DNA of 55,277 bases. It comes from Thiohalocapsa sp. GTDB lineage: Bacteria > Pseudomonadota > Gammaproteobacteria > Chromatiales > Chromatiaceae. The stretch covers positions 1 to 55,277 of the forward strand of contig NZ_JAJDNQ010000164.1 of the NCBI RefSeq assembly GCF_022340605.1, written 5' to 3'. The notes beneath the pieces were generated by a model. That model worked only from the letters and a program-made list of their open reading frames with translations, ran no database searches and was not told the origin of the DNA. Below, in pieces: positions 15,554 through 24,755 of the stretch. Within the stretch, counting starts at the first letter, position 1. The number at the start of each line of letters is the position of its first letter. A program made the translations under genes and the position numbers.

Positions 15554-17773
15554 ATGCGCGTGCTGGCGATGCGCGCTTGGCGGCTGACGATGCCAGGTCT
15601 GCTGTTGGCGGGTTGGCTGGCGGCGGTGCCGGCGTCGATCGCCGGGCCGTCCATCGACGCCGCTGTCTTCGACGACCCGGCCGCGTCTGGCCCCGTCATC
15701 ACCGAGAATGTCCACGCCCGGCTGCTGGCCGAGCGGTCCAGCGTAGCGCCGGGCGGGGCGCTCGATCTCGCGCTGGTGCTGGACATTCGGCCGCACTGGC
15801 ACACCTATTGGCGCAACCCGGGCGACTCCGGCGAGCCGCCGCGCATCCGCTGGCACCTCCCCGACGGGGTCACGGCGGGACCCATCCGCTGGCCGCTGCC
15901 CGAGCCGATTCCCGTCGGACCGCTGGTGAACTACGGCTACTCGGGCCGGGCCGTGCATCTGGTGGCGCTCTCGGTGCCCGCGGGCTGGCCGGCGGGCGAG
16001 CCCGTCCGCGTTGCCGCGGAGGCCACCTGGCTGGTGTGCGACGAGGCCTGCATCCCGGAGCGGGGCCACTTCGAGCTGACGCTGGCGACGGCGATCGACC
16101 CATCGGCAGGCCCCTCGCATGTGCATACGGTGCGGCTGTTCGAGTCCGCCCGTGAAAGGCTCCCACGCGCCGGTGTCGTCGCCGCGACGCTCGACCGCGG
16201 CGAGGACGCGCTGACGCTTCGCGTGCCGGCGGCGGCGCTGCCGGGTCGCATCGACGAGGTCTATTTTTTTCCATATGAATGGGGCCTCGTCAGCCATGCT
16301 GCCGGGCAGGGCTGGACGCTGTCGGACGTGGACGGCGCCGACGTTCTGTCGCTGGACCTGGTGCCCGGCGAGGTCGCCGCGTCGGCGCCGGCCACGGGGC
16401 TGCTGAAGATCCGCGGCGGCGGGGCGGACATCGGCCTGCGCATCGACGCCGGTACCAAGCCTGGCGCCAGGCCAGGGGACGACGCTGCCAAAGCCTTGCC
16501 GGCGCTGCCGCAGACGAGCGGCGCCGGCGTTGTCCGCGGCCTGGCGCTGGCGCTCGGCTTCGCGCTGCTGGGCGGTCTGCTGCTGAACCTGATGCCCTGC
16601 GTGTTCCCGGTGCTGGCCATCAAGGCGCTCGGACTGGCCGGGCAGGGTGGTGCCCGGTTCCGCGCGCGGGCGCTGCACGGCCTCGCCTATGCCAGCGGTG
16701 TGCTCGTGTTCTTCCTCGGGCTGGGCCTGCTGCTGCTGGTGCTGCGCGCCGCCGGCACCGCCGTTGGCTGGGGCTTCCAGTTGCAGTCGCCGCTGTTCGT
16801 GACCCTGATGGCCTATCTGTTCCTGGTGCTGGGCATGAGCCTGGCCGGCGCCTTCACGCTCGGCACCAGTCTGATGGGCATCGGCGGCGGTACGGACCAG
16901 CAGACGGGCCACAAGGGCGCCTTCGCCACCGGCGCGCTGGCCGCGCTGGTGGCGGCGCCGTGCACCGCGCCCTTCATGGGTGCCGCGCTGGGCTACGCGA
17001 TGACCGTGCCTTGGCCCGGGGCGCTCGCTGTCGTGCTGGCCCTCGGGCTCGGCATGGCGCTGCCCTTCTTGCTGCTCGCCTCGTGGCCGCGGCTGGCGCG
17101 CGCGCTGCCGCGCCCCGGCCCCTGGATGGAGACGCTGAAGCAGGCGCTGGCCTTCCCGATGTTCGCGACCGCCGCCTGGCTGCTCTGGGTGCTGGCCGTG
17201 CAGAGCGGTCCCTCGGGCCTCGCCCGTGCGCTCACGGGCGCACTGGTGCTCGCCTTCGCGCTATGGGTGCAGGAGCGCACGCGCACCGCCCGCGCACCCT
17301 GGCCGCGCGTGGGTGCCGGCGCGGCGGTGCTCGGTCTGGCCGCGGCACTCTGGCTCGGCGTCGGCGCCATGCAGGCGACGGGGGATCGCACGGACGCCGG
17401 CACCGTCTCGCGGCCGGCCGCCGCGCGGTCCGCGCTTGCGGCGGAGCCCTATTCAGCCGCCAAGCTGGCCGCGGCCCGGGCCGACGGCCGCCCCGTGTTC
17501 GTCAACATGACCGCCGCGTGGTGCATCACCTGCCTGGTGAACGAGCGCGTGGCGCTGCGCCGGGCCGCCGTCGCCCGCGCCTTCGCCGAGCAGGATGTTC
17601 TGTACCTCAAGGGCGACTGGACCAACCGCGACGCCGCCATCACCGATTATCTGGCGGGATTCGGGCGCAATGGCGTGCCCATCTACGTGTTCTATCCGCC
17701 CGGCGGCGAGCCGCGCGTGCTGCCGCAGGTGCTGACCGAGACCGTCGTGCTTGACCGCATCGGCGCCGGCTGA
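15554..17773 (+). CDS. DsbD/ScsB-like cytoplasmic-membrane thiol:disulfide reductase
   Basis: The roughly 739-aa protein begins with a signal peptide (MRAWRLTMPGLLLAGWLAAV). It then has a periplasmic domain with WLVCDEACIPE, an eight-helix DsbD core with the two redox cysteines in LNLMPCVFPVLAIKALG and AALVAAPCTAPFMGAALG, and a C-terminal thioredoxin domain with active site AAWCITCLVNE. It passes electrons from cytoplasmic thioredoxin to periplasmic partners. The long N-terminal domain resembles ScsB-type reductases rather than E. coli DsbD. The start is uncertain: ATG 15554 and 15569 both give a signal peptide and neither has a strong ribosome-binding site; the frame is open from 15434. A secreted redoxin gene follows after 55 nt. 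Confidence 0.9.
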   Translation: MRVLAMRAWRLTMPGLLLAGWLAAVPASIAGPSIDAAVFDDPAASGPVITENVHARLLAERSSVAPGGALDLALVLDIRPHWHTYWRNPGDSGEPPRIRWHLPDGVTAGPIRWPLPEPIPVGPLVNYGYSGRAVHLVALSVPAGWPAGEPVRVAAEATWLVCDEACIPERGHFELTLATAIDPSAGPSHVHTVRLFESARERLPRAGVVAATLDRGEDALTLRVPAAALPGRIDEVYFFPYEWGLVSHAAGQGWTLSDVDGADVLSLDLVPGEVAASAPATGLLKIRGGGADIGLRIDAGTKPGARPGDDAAKALPALPQTSGAGVVRGLALALGFALLGGLLLNLMPCVFPVLAIKALGLAGQGGARFRARALHGLAYASGVLVFFLGLGLLLLVLRAAGTAVGWGFQLQSPLFVTLMAYLFLVLGMSLAGAFTLGTSLMGIGGGTDQQTGHKGAFATGALAALVAAPCTAPFMGAALGYAMTVPWPGALAVVLALGLGMALPFLLLASWPRLARALPRPGPWMETLKQALAFPMFATAAWLLWVLAVQSGPSGLARALTGALVLAFALWVQERTRTARAPWPRVGAGAAVLGLAAALWLGVGAMQATGDRTDAGTVSRPAAARSALAAEPYSAAKLAAARADGRPVFVNMTAAWCITCLVNERVALRRAAVARAFAEQDVLYLKGDWTNRDAAITDYLAGFGRNGVPIYVFYPPGGEPRVLPQVLTETVVLDRIGAG

Positions 17774-17828
17774 CCGCCCGGCGCACCGCCGCAAGACTGT
17801 CGCCAACCCAACCCGACGAGGTCGTACT

Positions 17829-18440
17829 ATGCTCCGACTGCCCGGCATCGCCACCCTAATCGCACTGACGACCCTGTTGCTCGCGCTGCCCGCCGCCGCT
17901 GCACCCGAGGTGGGCAAGCCGGCGCCGGCCTTCACCGGCACCGACACCACCGGCAAGACCTGGGATCTCGCGCGGCTCGCGGGCCAGCCGGTGATCCTGG
18001 AGTGGACCAACCACGACTGCCCTTACGTGCGGAAGCATTACGGGTCCGGCAACATGCAGGCGCTGCAGAAGGCTGCCACCGCCGCCGGCTACGTGTGGTT
18101 GTCGGTGATCTCCTCCGCGCCCGGCAAGCAGGGGAACGTGAGTCCGGCCGAAGCGGATGCGCTGACGAAGTCGCGTGACGCGGCGCCGACGGCCGTGCTG
18201 CTGGATCCCCGAGGCACCATTGGCAGGGCCTATGGCGCGCGCACAACGCCGCACATGTTCATCATCGACGAGCAGGGCATCCTGGTCTACATGGGCGGCA
18301 TCGACGACAGGCCCAGCACGGATCTCGCCGACGTCGAAGGCGCCCGGAACTACGTGCGCCTGGCCATGGCGGACCGCGCCGCCGGCCGGCCGGTGGGCAT
18401 GCCGGTAACGCGGCCCTACGGCTGCTCGGTCAAGTATTGA
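17829..18440 (+). CDS. Secreted redoxin / thioredoxin-family protein
   Basis: The 203-aa protein starts at ATG 17829, eight bases after GACGAGG. A signal peptide (LPGIATLIALTTLLLALPAA) is followed by an AhpC/TSA-TlpA-like domain (PEVGKPAPAFTGTDTTGKTW) with a single-cysteine motif in WTNHDCPYVRKHY and the conserved cis-proline region ARTTPHMFIID. A second cysteine lies near the C-terminus (PYGCSVKY). It likely acts as a periplasmic peroxiredoxin-like or thiol-oxidoreductase partner of the DsbD-like protein just upstream. Confidence 0.85.
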   Translation: MLRLPGIATLIALTTLLLALPAAAAPEVGKPAPAFTGTDTTGKTWDLARLAGQPVILEWTNHDCPYVRKHYGSGNMQALQKAATAAGYVWLSVISSAPGKQGNVSPAEADALTKSRDAAPTAVLLDPRGTIGRAYGARTTPHMFIIDEQGILVYMGGIDDRPSTDLADVEGARNYVRLAMADRAAGRPVGMPVTRPYGCSVKY

Positions 18441-18615
18441 GCCGAGGGGATGGCCGGCGGTTGCCGAGGCAGGGCGCTTGCCCGCAGCGGCGCGAGCAAT
18501 CCAAAACCGCCCCCGCTGCTCGGATTGCGCCCTCATCGTCCCCATCCCACTGCGTGGCGTCGTCACCTGGGCGTCGCCGCCAGACCAAGAACCGACCTGA
18601 CAGGGCACCGAGGTC

Positions 18616-18891
18616 ATGCGCGGTCTCTTGGCCAGTAGCCTGAAGACGGCCACTGTGGATGCATCGGGGTGGCACGATTCCGGTAACGGCCCCGGCTCCA
18701 CCGAGGGCAAATACATCGATTGGCTGACCATAGCCGACAATGCCCAGAGCGTCGTGGAGGACGTGACCCGCATCCGCAACCATCCGCTGGTGCCGGGCGA
18801 TATCCCCATCTACGGCTACATCTACGACGTCAAGACGGGCGAGCTCCAGGAAGTACCCGACGCAACCCGCGCCGGTGCCGTGCGGAGCTGA
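18616..18891 (+). pseudogene. Beta-carbonic anhydrase, 5'-truncated remnant
   Basis: Codons from [10 protein letters not shown] through [19 protein letters not shown] to [20 protein letters not shown] match the C-terminal third of bacterial beta-class carbonic anhydrases. The similarity begins exactly at the Met of the usual CGAMRG motif. The zinc ligands Cys, His and Cys and the catalytic Asp-Arg pair that precede it are absent, and an in-frame stop lies about 15 nt upstream. The remaining 91 codons cannot make an active enzyme. Upstream 18441-18600 shows no carbonic-anhydrase similarity in any frame. Confidence 0.8.
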
Positions 18892-18974
18892 CGGTACCGG
18901 ACCAGGCCGTGTCGCACACGGGACGCACCGACGGCTCCCTGCGTTCCGTGTGCACCACCCGGGGGCGAATGGCT

Positions 18975-19105
18975 CAACACTGCGCAAGTCCCAAGACCGT
19001 CTCAGTACGTTGTCGTTGTCGTCATCGTGGTCGCAACCTTCCGGATATTCGATTACGACCACGACCACGAGGGAGCCCGGCCTCGGAATTTCCGCAGCGA
19101 GCCAC
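18975..19105. repeat. CTAG-type hexamer element, diverged copy 2
   Basis: The left arm has GTTGTC units (about 19012-19026) and the right arm has GATTACGACCACGACCACGA followed by GGGAGCCCGGCCTCGGAATTTCC. The centre TTCCGGATATTCGATTACGA is almost identical to the copy at 46037-46182. Terminal CTAGTGC/GCACTAG boxes are lost. It lies 70 nt after the stop of the minus-strand DUF349 gene. Confidence 0.75.
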
Positions 19106-19174
19106 CGGCCGGTGTCTCAGCCGAGGCGAATGCCCCTGACCGGGTGACGCGGCGCACGCAAGCGCCGCAGGCTC

Positions 19175-22033
19175 TCAAGGCCGCAACGCCTGCCGCACGC
19201 CCTCGTGGCGTGCCTCCAGGTCCGGCGCTGTCGCCGCGGGTGCCAGCAGGTACCACTCCCGCAAGAGCGTCCAAACGTCCTCGACGTGCGTGCCATCCTC
19301 GCCGTGGCCCATGCGCGCCTTAAGGCGTTGCACCTGTAGCGCCATGCGCGCGCTTTCCAGCTCGGGCGGTGAGCTCACGCCGGCGGCGATCTCCAGGCGC
19401 AGGCAAAGGTCTTCGCGCTGCTGCTTGGCCCGCTGCATCTGCGCTCGCAGCCCGTCCAGCGCATCTGCGTCGCCGCCGGCGGCGGCGAGGATCAGCGCCA
19501 GCCCCTGGTCCAGGCGCTCGACGAGGTCGCCGTCGTCGAGGTTGGGCAATGCCTGCCACTCGGCACGCAAAGCGGCCTGGTCGGTGGCGCCCGCGTCGGC
19601 CTGCGCCAAGCGTTGTGCGGTGGTGTCGCACCAGTCGGCGCGCCGGCGGATGTTGTCCAGCGCCGACCAGCGCGCCTGCGCGGCCAGCGCATCGAGCCGG
19701 CGTTCCGCGGCGTCCAGGGTCTCCCGCCAGCGCCGGCGCAGCGCCTGGATGGCGGGCTTGGGCAGCGGCAGCGCATCGGTATCGTGCCATTGGCGTTGCT
19801 GCTCGCGCAGCGCCGCCCGCAGGGCCTCGGCGTCTTCGGCCTGCTCGGCGACTTTGGCCAGGGCCTCGCAGATGCTCGACCGTGTCGCCAGGTTGGCGTT
19901 CAGCTCCGCGTGGCGGGCATTCTGCTCGGCGTTGCGACGGGAGAAGACGACGTCCGCGGCGGCCCGAAACTCCTGCCAGAGGGCGTTCTCGTCGCGCTTA
20001 CGGCCGGTGACCGTGGGGTGCCAGCGGCGTTGCAGGGCCTTGGCGGATTCCATGGCGGCGCGCAGGTCGGGCTCGTCGGCGAGCACCTGCATTTGGCTGA
20101 TGAGCTCGCGGCGCTCGGCGAGGTTGCGCGCGCGCTCCGCATCGAGCGCCTCGTCCAGGCGGCGCAGCGACTTGCGGAAGCGACCCTCCAGCGGGCGTTG
20201 CCCGCCGCGACGCCCGCCGCCGGTGGCGCCGGCCTCGGGGCCGAGCGCGGCCCAGGCGCGGCGCATCTCGCGCTCGGCGCGCATGGCCTTCTTCCAGTCC
20301 ATGCGCTCCCAGTCGACCTGCTCCAGGAAGGCTTCCAGCCGCTCGCACAGGGCCTGGCGCTGCTCGCGGGTGGCGGCGCGGATCTTGGATTGGGCTTCGT
20401 AGAAGGGCCGGCAGCGCTCGCGGATGGTATCTGCCGCCGCGCGGAAACTTTGCCAGAGCGCCTCGTGTGCCGGTGTGCCGCTGCGGTCCAGCGCGCGCCA
20501 CGCGTCCTGCAGCTCCGCGAGCCGGTTGGCGAGGGGCTCCAACTCGTGCCCGGTGTCAGCGGCGAGGCGCTCGATCTCCTCGCACAGCGCTTGCCGGTGG
20601 GTATCGGTGCCCCAGCGACGCCAGCGTTGCAGCTCCTTGAGCTGCGGGGCGAGGCCCTTCAGCCGGGTCTCGGTATCAGCGCTATCGGCGGCGGGCAGTC
20701 CGGCGTCGTGCGCCTGCTCCAGGGTCGCCCGGATGCTCTGATAGATCGGTTCGGCCTGCCTGAGCCGCCCGTCGGCGAGGTAACCCTCCAGCTCGGTCAG
20801 GCGCTCCGGCAGCGTGTCCAGCTTGCGCCGCACTTGCTCGCGATGTTTCTTGAACCGCGCGCCGAGCCCGGCCACGGCCGCTCGGGTAGCCTCGGGCACG
20901 GTGCCCGCGGCCTCCAGGGTTTCCAGGCGCCGCGTGCAGGCCTGCACGCGGCGTTGATCCAGCTCGCCGTCCGCGAGTGCCTGTTCGGCATCACGGCGCA
21001 GTTGCTCCGCGGCCTGGTGCCGCCGGCGCTCGGTGCCGAGTCGCTCGCCGTGGGTGCGGGCCGCGGCCAGGGCTTCGCCGTAGGTGCGCCGCTGCTCGGC
21101 CGTGGCCGCACCCGGATCGGCGGCCTGCCAGTCGCGCTCGATGTCCGCGAGGCGCGCGCCGAAGGCGTCGGCGTCGTCGAGCTCCGTGCAGGCGTGCAAC
21201 GCCTGGATCAGGTCCGCACGCTGTGCCGCAGCGGCGGCGCGCGCCCGCTCCGCGTCGAGCTGTGCCGCGTGCGCGCGGGCGTAGGCGTCGTAGCGGGCGC
21301 GGAAGTCGTCGCGCAATTGCTGGCGGCGCTCCCGGCGCTCTGCATCCAGCTCGGCGCCGAGTTCGGCCGCGATCTGCTCCCACTCACGGTCGAGATGCTG
21401 CAACAGGGCCTGGTCCTGGGTCCAGTTGTCGAAACGGCCCAGGCGCGCGAGCTTCTCGCAGACGGCGTCTGCCTCGGCGCGCAGACGTTGCGGGCGCTCT
21501 TCGGCCTCGGTGATGGCTCGGAGCCGCTCCTTGACCAGGCGGTAGACGCCCTTGTCGCGGTTGCCGATGCGCTTCTGCACCGCTTCCAGCGCGGCGCGGT
21601 CGTGAATACGCTCGGCGGCGGCCTGGCGGTTGGTCGCGCGTGGGTCGTCGATGGCGCAGGCGGCGAGCAGCAAGGGGTCATGCAGGCGGTCGATGGCGCC
21701 GCGGCGCAGCTCCGGCTCGACACCGTGCTGGGCGACATGCGCGAGCAGGGCGGCGTCGTCGAGCCCGGCCACCAGGGCGCTGCGCTCGGCGAGGGGCGGC
21801 GCCTGCTCGTCGAGTCCGCACAGGAGCCTGCGAAAGCGGGCACCGGCGAGGTCGCGGACGCCCGGGTCGGTATCGTCGCTGGCGACGGCCCACAGCACGT
21901 CGAGCTGCACCAGGGCGCGGCAGGCGTCGCGGCGCGCCGCGACGTCAGGGGCGCTGCGGGCGGCCTCGATGAGCTCGGCCGCGTCGGGCACGCGGCGACT
22001 GCGGGTCTTGTCCAGGAGTTGCTTGAAGAACAT
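19175..22033 (-). CDS. Large DUF349 coiled-coil protein
   Basis: The 952-aa soluble protein is almost entirely alpha-helical and charged. The N-terminus (about 1-180) carries HEAT-like helical pairs (DACRALVQLDVLWAVASDD). The rest holds several DUF349 repeats, each with a Trp and a WHPTV-, WRAL- or LWQEFRAA-type motif (for example LWQSFRAAADTIRERCRPFY and LWQEFRAAADVVFSRRNAEQ). Proteins of this family are common in gammaproteobacteria and have no established function. The start at ATG 22033 (MFFKQLLDKTRSR) fits the family. It is transcribed alone and flanked by repeat elements on both sides. Confidence 0.88.
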   Translation of the reverse strand: MFFKQLLDKTRSRRVPDAAELIEAARSAPDVAARRDACRALVQLDVLWAVASDDTDPGVRDLAGARFRRLLCGLDEQAPPLAERSALVAGLDDAALLAHVAQHGVEPELRRGAIDRLHDPLLLAACAIDDPRATNRQAAAERIHDRAALEAVQKRIGNRDKGVYRLVKERLRAITEAEERPQRLRAEADAVCEKLARLGRFDNWTQDQALLQHLDREWEQIAAELGAELDAERRERRQQLRDDFRARYDAYARAHAAQLDAERARAAAAAQRADLIQALHACTELDDADAFGARLADIERDWQAADPGAATAEQRRTYGEALAAARTHGERLGTERRRHQAAEQLRRDAEQALADGELDQRRVQACTRRLETLEAAGTVPEATRAAVAGLGARFKKHREQVRRKLDTLPERLTELEGYLADGRLRQAEPIYQSIRATLEQAHDAGLPAADSADTETRLKGLAPQLKELQRWRRWGTDTHRQALCEEIERLAADTGHELEPLANRLAELQDAWRALDRSGTPAHEALWQSFRAAADTIRERCRPFYEAQSKIRAATREQRQALCERLEAFLEQVDWERMDWKKAMRAEREMRRAWAALGPEAGATGGGRRGGQRPLEGRFRKSLRRLDEALDAERARNLAERRELISQMQVLADEPDLRAAMESAKALQRRWHPTVTGRKRDENALWQEFRAAADVVFSRRNAEQNARHAELNANLATRSSICEALAKVAEQAEDAEALRAALREQQRQWHDTDALPLPKPAIQALRRRWRETLDAAERRLDALAAQARWSALDNIRRRADWCDTTAQRLAQADAGATDQAALRAEWQALPNLDDGDLVERLDQGLALILAAAGGDADALDGLRAQMQRAKQQREDLCLRLEIAAGVSSPPELESARMALQVQRLKARMGHGEDGTHVEDVWTLLREWYLLAPAATAPDLEARHEGVRQALRP

Positions 22034-22227
22034 CGGCGGACCGGCGGCGACGCAAAGCAGTCAATTGTAGCGGAGCCGGGGCCGTTGGGATGGAGCCATC
22101 TGAACCGCGCCGCGCGGCGCCGGATCGATGTCGCGGCAGCGGTCGGCCGGGCGGCGGTGATGGGTTGTCAGTGCCCGCCCTGGCGCGATTGGGCACGTTT
22201 CGGTCGCAATGCCGAAATCGAGCGGAT

Positions 22228-22315
22228 CGTAGGTCGGGTTGGCGATAGCGTAACCAGACAATCAATGGCTTACCGACACCCAACGTCGGGTTACGCTGCG
22301 CCAACCCAACGTACG
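22228..22315. repeat. TAGGTCGGGTT-type interspersed palindrome
   Basis: The left arm 22228-22255 (CGTAGGTCGGGTTGGCGATA onward) and right arm 22288-22315 (GGGTTACGCTGCGCCAACCC onward) are near-perfect inverted copies. This is a repeat type common between genes in many gammaproteobacteria. It sits between the minus-strand genes at 19175-22033 and 22356-23258. Confidence 0.85.
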
Positions 22316-22355
22316 CCGAATAGCTGTCCAGTCTCTGGCGCGTGGAAGTTCCCGC

Positions 22356-23258
22356 TCAGCGTTGCTCCAGTGCACGCCGGAGCAGCTGACTGTCGGTGGG
22401 GATGGCGATGTCCGTGGCGGCGGCGACGGCCTTCAGCATCCGGGCGAAAGCGGCGTCCGGCGCCGGGTCGGGACCGGCATCGAAGCACTGTTCGTAGACC
22501 GACGCGGCATGGCGGATGAAGCCGAGGGCGCTCTTTTCGTCGGCGGCCGGCGCGGACCGCTTGCCACGGGCCGTTGCTGGCTTGCGCCGTGGCGGTGTCG
22601 GTTCAGGCTCGCCGCGGGCCGGCTCGCTGGGCCCGGCATCCCCGGTGGTCGCGCCGGCGATCGCCGCGGCCGCGCGGGCGATGCGGCTGACCTCGACCTG
22701 CAAGGCCCCCAGGTAGGCCGGTCCGTAGTCGCGCCGAAACGGGTCCGAGCCCGTGAGGGCGGACAGCAGGGCGGCGCACGCCGGCTCGTCCAGGGCATCG
22801 AGTGCCTGCAGCAGCGCCTGCGCCCGCTCGGCGAGTTGGCGCTCGGCCTGGGAGCCGCTTCGCGTCGCCAGCGGTTGTCGCTCGGCGATCTTGGCCGCGG
22901 CCGGGGGGGGCTCCGCCACGGATTGAGGCTCGGTCCGAGTGGCCAGCGCCGCCTTCAGTACCGCGAGGTCGTAGGCGATGGCGCCGATGAAGATCTCGCG
23001 CGCCGTGGCGTCGCCGAGCCCGCAGTCGGCAAGCGCCTCGGAAACGGTCTTGCGCTGCTCCGCGGTATAGGGGTAGGGCTCGACGAAGTGCTTCTTCGGC
23101 TTGCCGGCGGGGGGCTGATTCTGATTGCGGGCGCGCGCGGTGCGCTTGGACTTGCCGACGTCGCCGGCGTGCTCGCCGTCGGTGGCCGCATGCGGCGGCA
23201 TTCGCCAGGGCTGGCGTGGCGTGGGCGCGTTGCGCTCGCTCCAGTCGGTCTTGGGCAT
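22356..23258 (-). CDS. Hypothetical protein
   Basis: The 300-aa protein is not recognised. The N-terminal 45 residues are polar and basic (KSKRTARARNQNQPPAGKPK), followed by a conserved-looking segment (KKHFVEPYPYTAEQRKTVSE). A helical middle and an Ala/Pro/Arg-rich linker (about 210-240) lead to a final helical part (SALGFIRHAASVYEQCFDAG). No signal peptide or membrane segment is present. Codon use is that of a real gene. It is followed downstream by the palindrome at 22228-22315. Confidence 0.65.
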   Translation of the reverse strand: MPKTDWSERNAPTPRQPWRMPPHAATDGEHAGDVGKSKRTARARNQNQPPAGKPKKHFVEPYPYTAEQRKTVSEALADCGLGDATAREIFIGAIAYDLAVLKAALATRTEPQSVAEPPPAAAKIAERQPLATRSGSQAERQLAERAQALLQALDALDEPACAALLSALTGSDPFRRDYGPAYLGALQVEVSRIARAAAAIAGATTGDAGPSEPARGEPEPTPPRRKPATARGKRSAPAADEKSALGFIRHAASVYEQCFDAGPDPAPDAAFARMLKAVAAATDIAIPTDSQLLRRALEQR

Positions 23259-23364
23259 CTACGTTCTCGGCTTGGTCTTTACTCCAGTATGGACCCCTCG
23301 GGCCAATCCCGCACCATGTCGCTGGCGGACATGCGCAGGCGGCGCTGGGGTGTCAGCCGATGTG

Positions 23365-24003
23365 CTAGCCGTGCGTGCCGATGAAGGGGTTTGTGCGGCG
23401 TTCCTCTCCGAAGGTGCTCATGGGCCCATGGCCGGGGATGAAGCGCACGTCGTCGCCGAGCGGAAATAGCCGCTCGCGGATGGAGTTGATCAGTTGTGCG
23501 TGGCTGCCGCGCGGGAAGTCGGTGCGGCCGATGCCGCCGGCGAACAGCACGTCCCCCACTTGGGCGAGCCGGGCATCGGCGTCGAACAGCACCACGTGGC
23601 CGGGCGTGTGCCCGGGGCAGTGCAGAACCTCGAGCTGCCGGTGGCCGAGGTCGATGGTCTCGGCGTCGTCGAGCCAACGGTCCGGGCGGAAGGCCGGTTG
23701 CGATGGAAAGCCGAACAGTTGCGCCTGCTGCGGCAGTGCATCGAACCAGAAGGCGTCGTCCGGGTGCGGGCCGATGATGGGCAGGCCGAGCCGCCGGGCC
23801 AGTGGCGGCGCGGCGCCGACGTGGTCGAGGTGGCCATGCGTGAGCAGGATCATGGCCGGCTCGGCATCCATCTGGTTCAGCGCCGCGATGATGCGCTCGG
23901 GCTCGCCGCCGGGGTCGACGATGGCCGTGGCGCGTGTCTGCGGGCAGCGCAGGAGCGTGCAGTTCTGCCGGAACGGCGTCACGGGGATGATGCGATAGTC
24001 CAT
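23365..24003 (-). CDS. MBL-fold metallo-hydrolase (glyoxalase II-like, YcbL type)
   Basis: The 212-aa protein starts at ATG 24003 (MDYRIIPVTPFRQNCTLL). It has the metal-binding motif THGHLDH at about residues 55-61, a second His in CPGHTPGHVV, the bridging Asp in QVGDVLFAGG and the final His in FIPGHGPMST. These are the ligands of a binuclear metallo-beta-lactamase fold without the C-terminal glutathione-binding domain of classical glyoxalase II, as in YcbL. It likely hydrolyses a thioester. A longer frame upstream lacks coding character. It is co-oriented with the RDD gene 14 nt upstream, so the two probably form an operon. Confidence 0.88.
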   Translation of the reverse strand: MDYRIIPVTPFRQNCTLLRCPQTRATAIVDPGGEPERIIAALNQMDAEPAMILLTHGHLDHVGAAPPLARRLGLPIIGPHPDDAFWFDALPQQAQLFGFPSQPAFRPDRWLDDAETIDLGHRQLEVLHCPGHTPGHVVLFDADARLAQVGDVLFAGGIGRTDFPRGSHAQLINSIRERLFPLGDDVRFIPGHGPMSTFGEERRTNPFIGTHG

Positions 24004-24017
24004 TGCGGTGCAGCGCC

Positions 24018-24551
24018 TCAGCCGCCCTGATGGCCGGGTCTGGCCGGCACCACGGGGCGGGTGCGCGACAGGCGGTCGTACCAGGCGAGGCGGTCCCGGT
24101 CGAACAGGACCCACAGCAGCCCGGCGCCGAGGGGCAGCAGGGTCAGTGCCGCCAGCGCAAGCCGGCGCAGCGCGTCGGCGGCGCTCAGCGGACCGCCATC
24201 GGCGCGCACCAAGCGAGTCCGCCAGGAGCGCATGCCGAGGGTCTGCCGGCCGCCGGTCCAGAAGTAGACGTAATAGCCGACGATTACCGCCAGCAGGTAG
24301 ATCTGGAACAGCGTACGCGCGGCGCCGGTGATGGACTCGCTGCCGGTGACGAGCGTGAAGCCGGTGTAGAACAGCGCGGCGGCTACGAACACGACGCTGG
24401 ACACCAACAGCAGGTCGTAGAGCATGGTGGCGAGCCGGCGCGCAAGGCCGGGGGCGCGGGTGTCGTCGCGGGTGTTGCTCGGGCCCGGGCCGGCATCGGC
24501 CACGGGCGCCGTGGCGCCGGCCGTCGAGAGGTTTGTTGCAGAGTCGATCAT
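24018..24551 (-). CDS. RDD-family membrane protein
   Basis: The 177-aa protein starts at ATG 24551 (MIDSATNLSTAG); ATG 24587 is a possible alternative. The RDD hallmark is present: APGLARRLATMLYDLLLVSS with Arg and Asp around the first membrane segment, then GRQTLGMRSWRTRLVRADGG. Three membrane segments are visible, the second being FQIYLLAVIVGYYVYFWTGG. RDD proteins are small inner-membrane proteins; some act as cation/proton antiporters, most are uncharacterised. The start region is divergent from the sensor kinase gene. Confidence 0.8.
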   Translation of the reverse strand: MIDSATNLSTAGATAPVADAGPGPSNTRDDTRAPGLARRLATMLYDLLLVSSVVFVAAALFYTGFTLVTGSESITGAARTLFQIYLLAVIVGYYVYFWTGGRQTLGMRSWRTRLVRADGGPLSAADALRRLALAALTLLPLGAGLLWVLFDRDRLAWYDRLSRTRPVVPARPGHQGG

Positions 24552-24569
24552 TGCGTTAGTGTGCGGGAG

Positions 24570-24592
24570 AATCAATCTCATTGTCATTGATT
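24570..24592. promoter_or_regulatory. Inverted repeat in a divergent promoter region
   Basis: AATCAAT (24570-24576) and ATTGATT (24586-24592) form a 7-bp inverted repeat with a 9-nt spacer between the RDD gene and the sensor-kinase gene. It could be an operator; the binding protein is unknown. Confidence 0.35.
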
Positions 24593-24755
24593 TGCTGCAC
24601 CGAAGGCCGCGGCGGGCGGTCCTGCGGTGCCCTTCCCAGGCTCGCGCCGGCGGGCGCCGATGTCGGTCTGTGGCCTCGATCCGTGCACTCGCTGGGCATC
24701 GGCCGGGCGGCATCGGCTAGACTAAGGGGTCGGAACGGCGCCCCGGGCAGCCATC

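Noticed and set aside
19613..22519. 968-codon plus-strand open frame opposite the DUF349 gene
   Set aside because: The minus strand has family motifs and a proper start; the plus-strand frame is an antisense artefact spanning into intergenic repeats.
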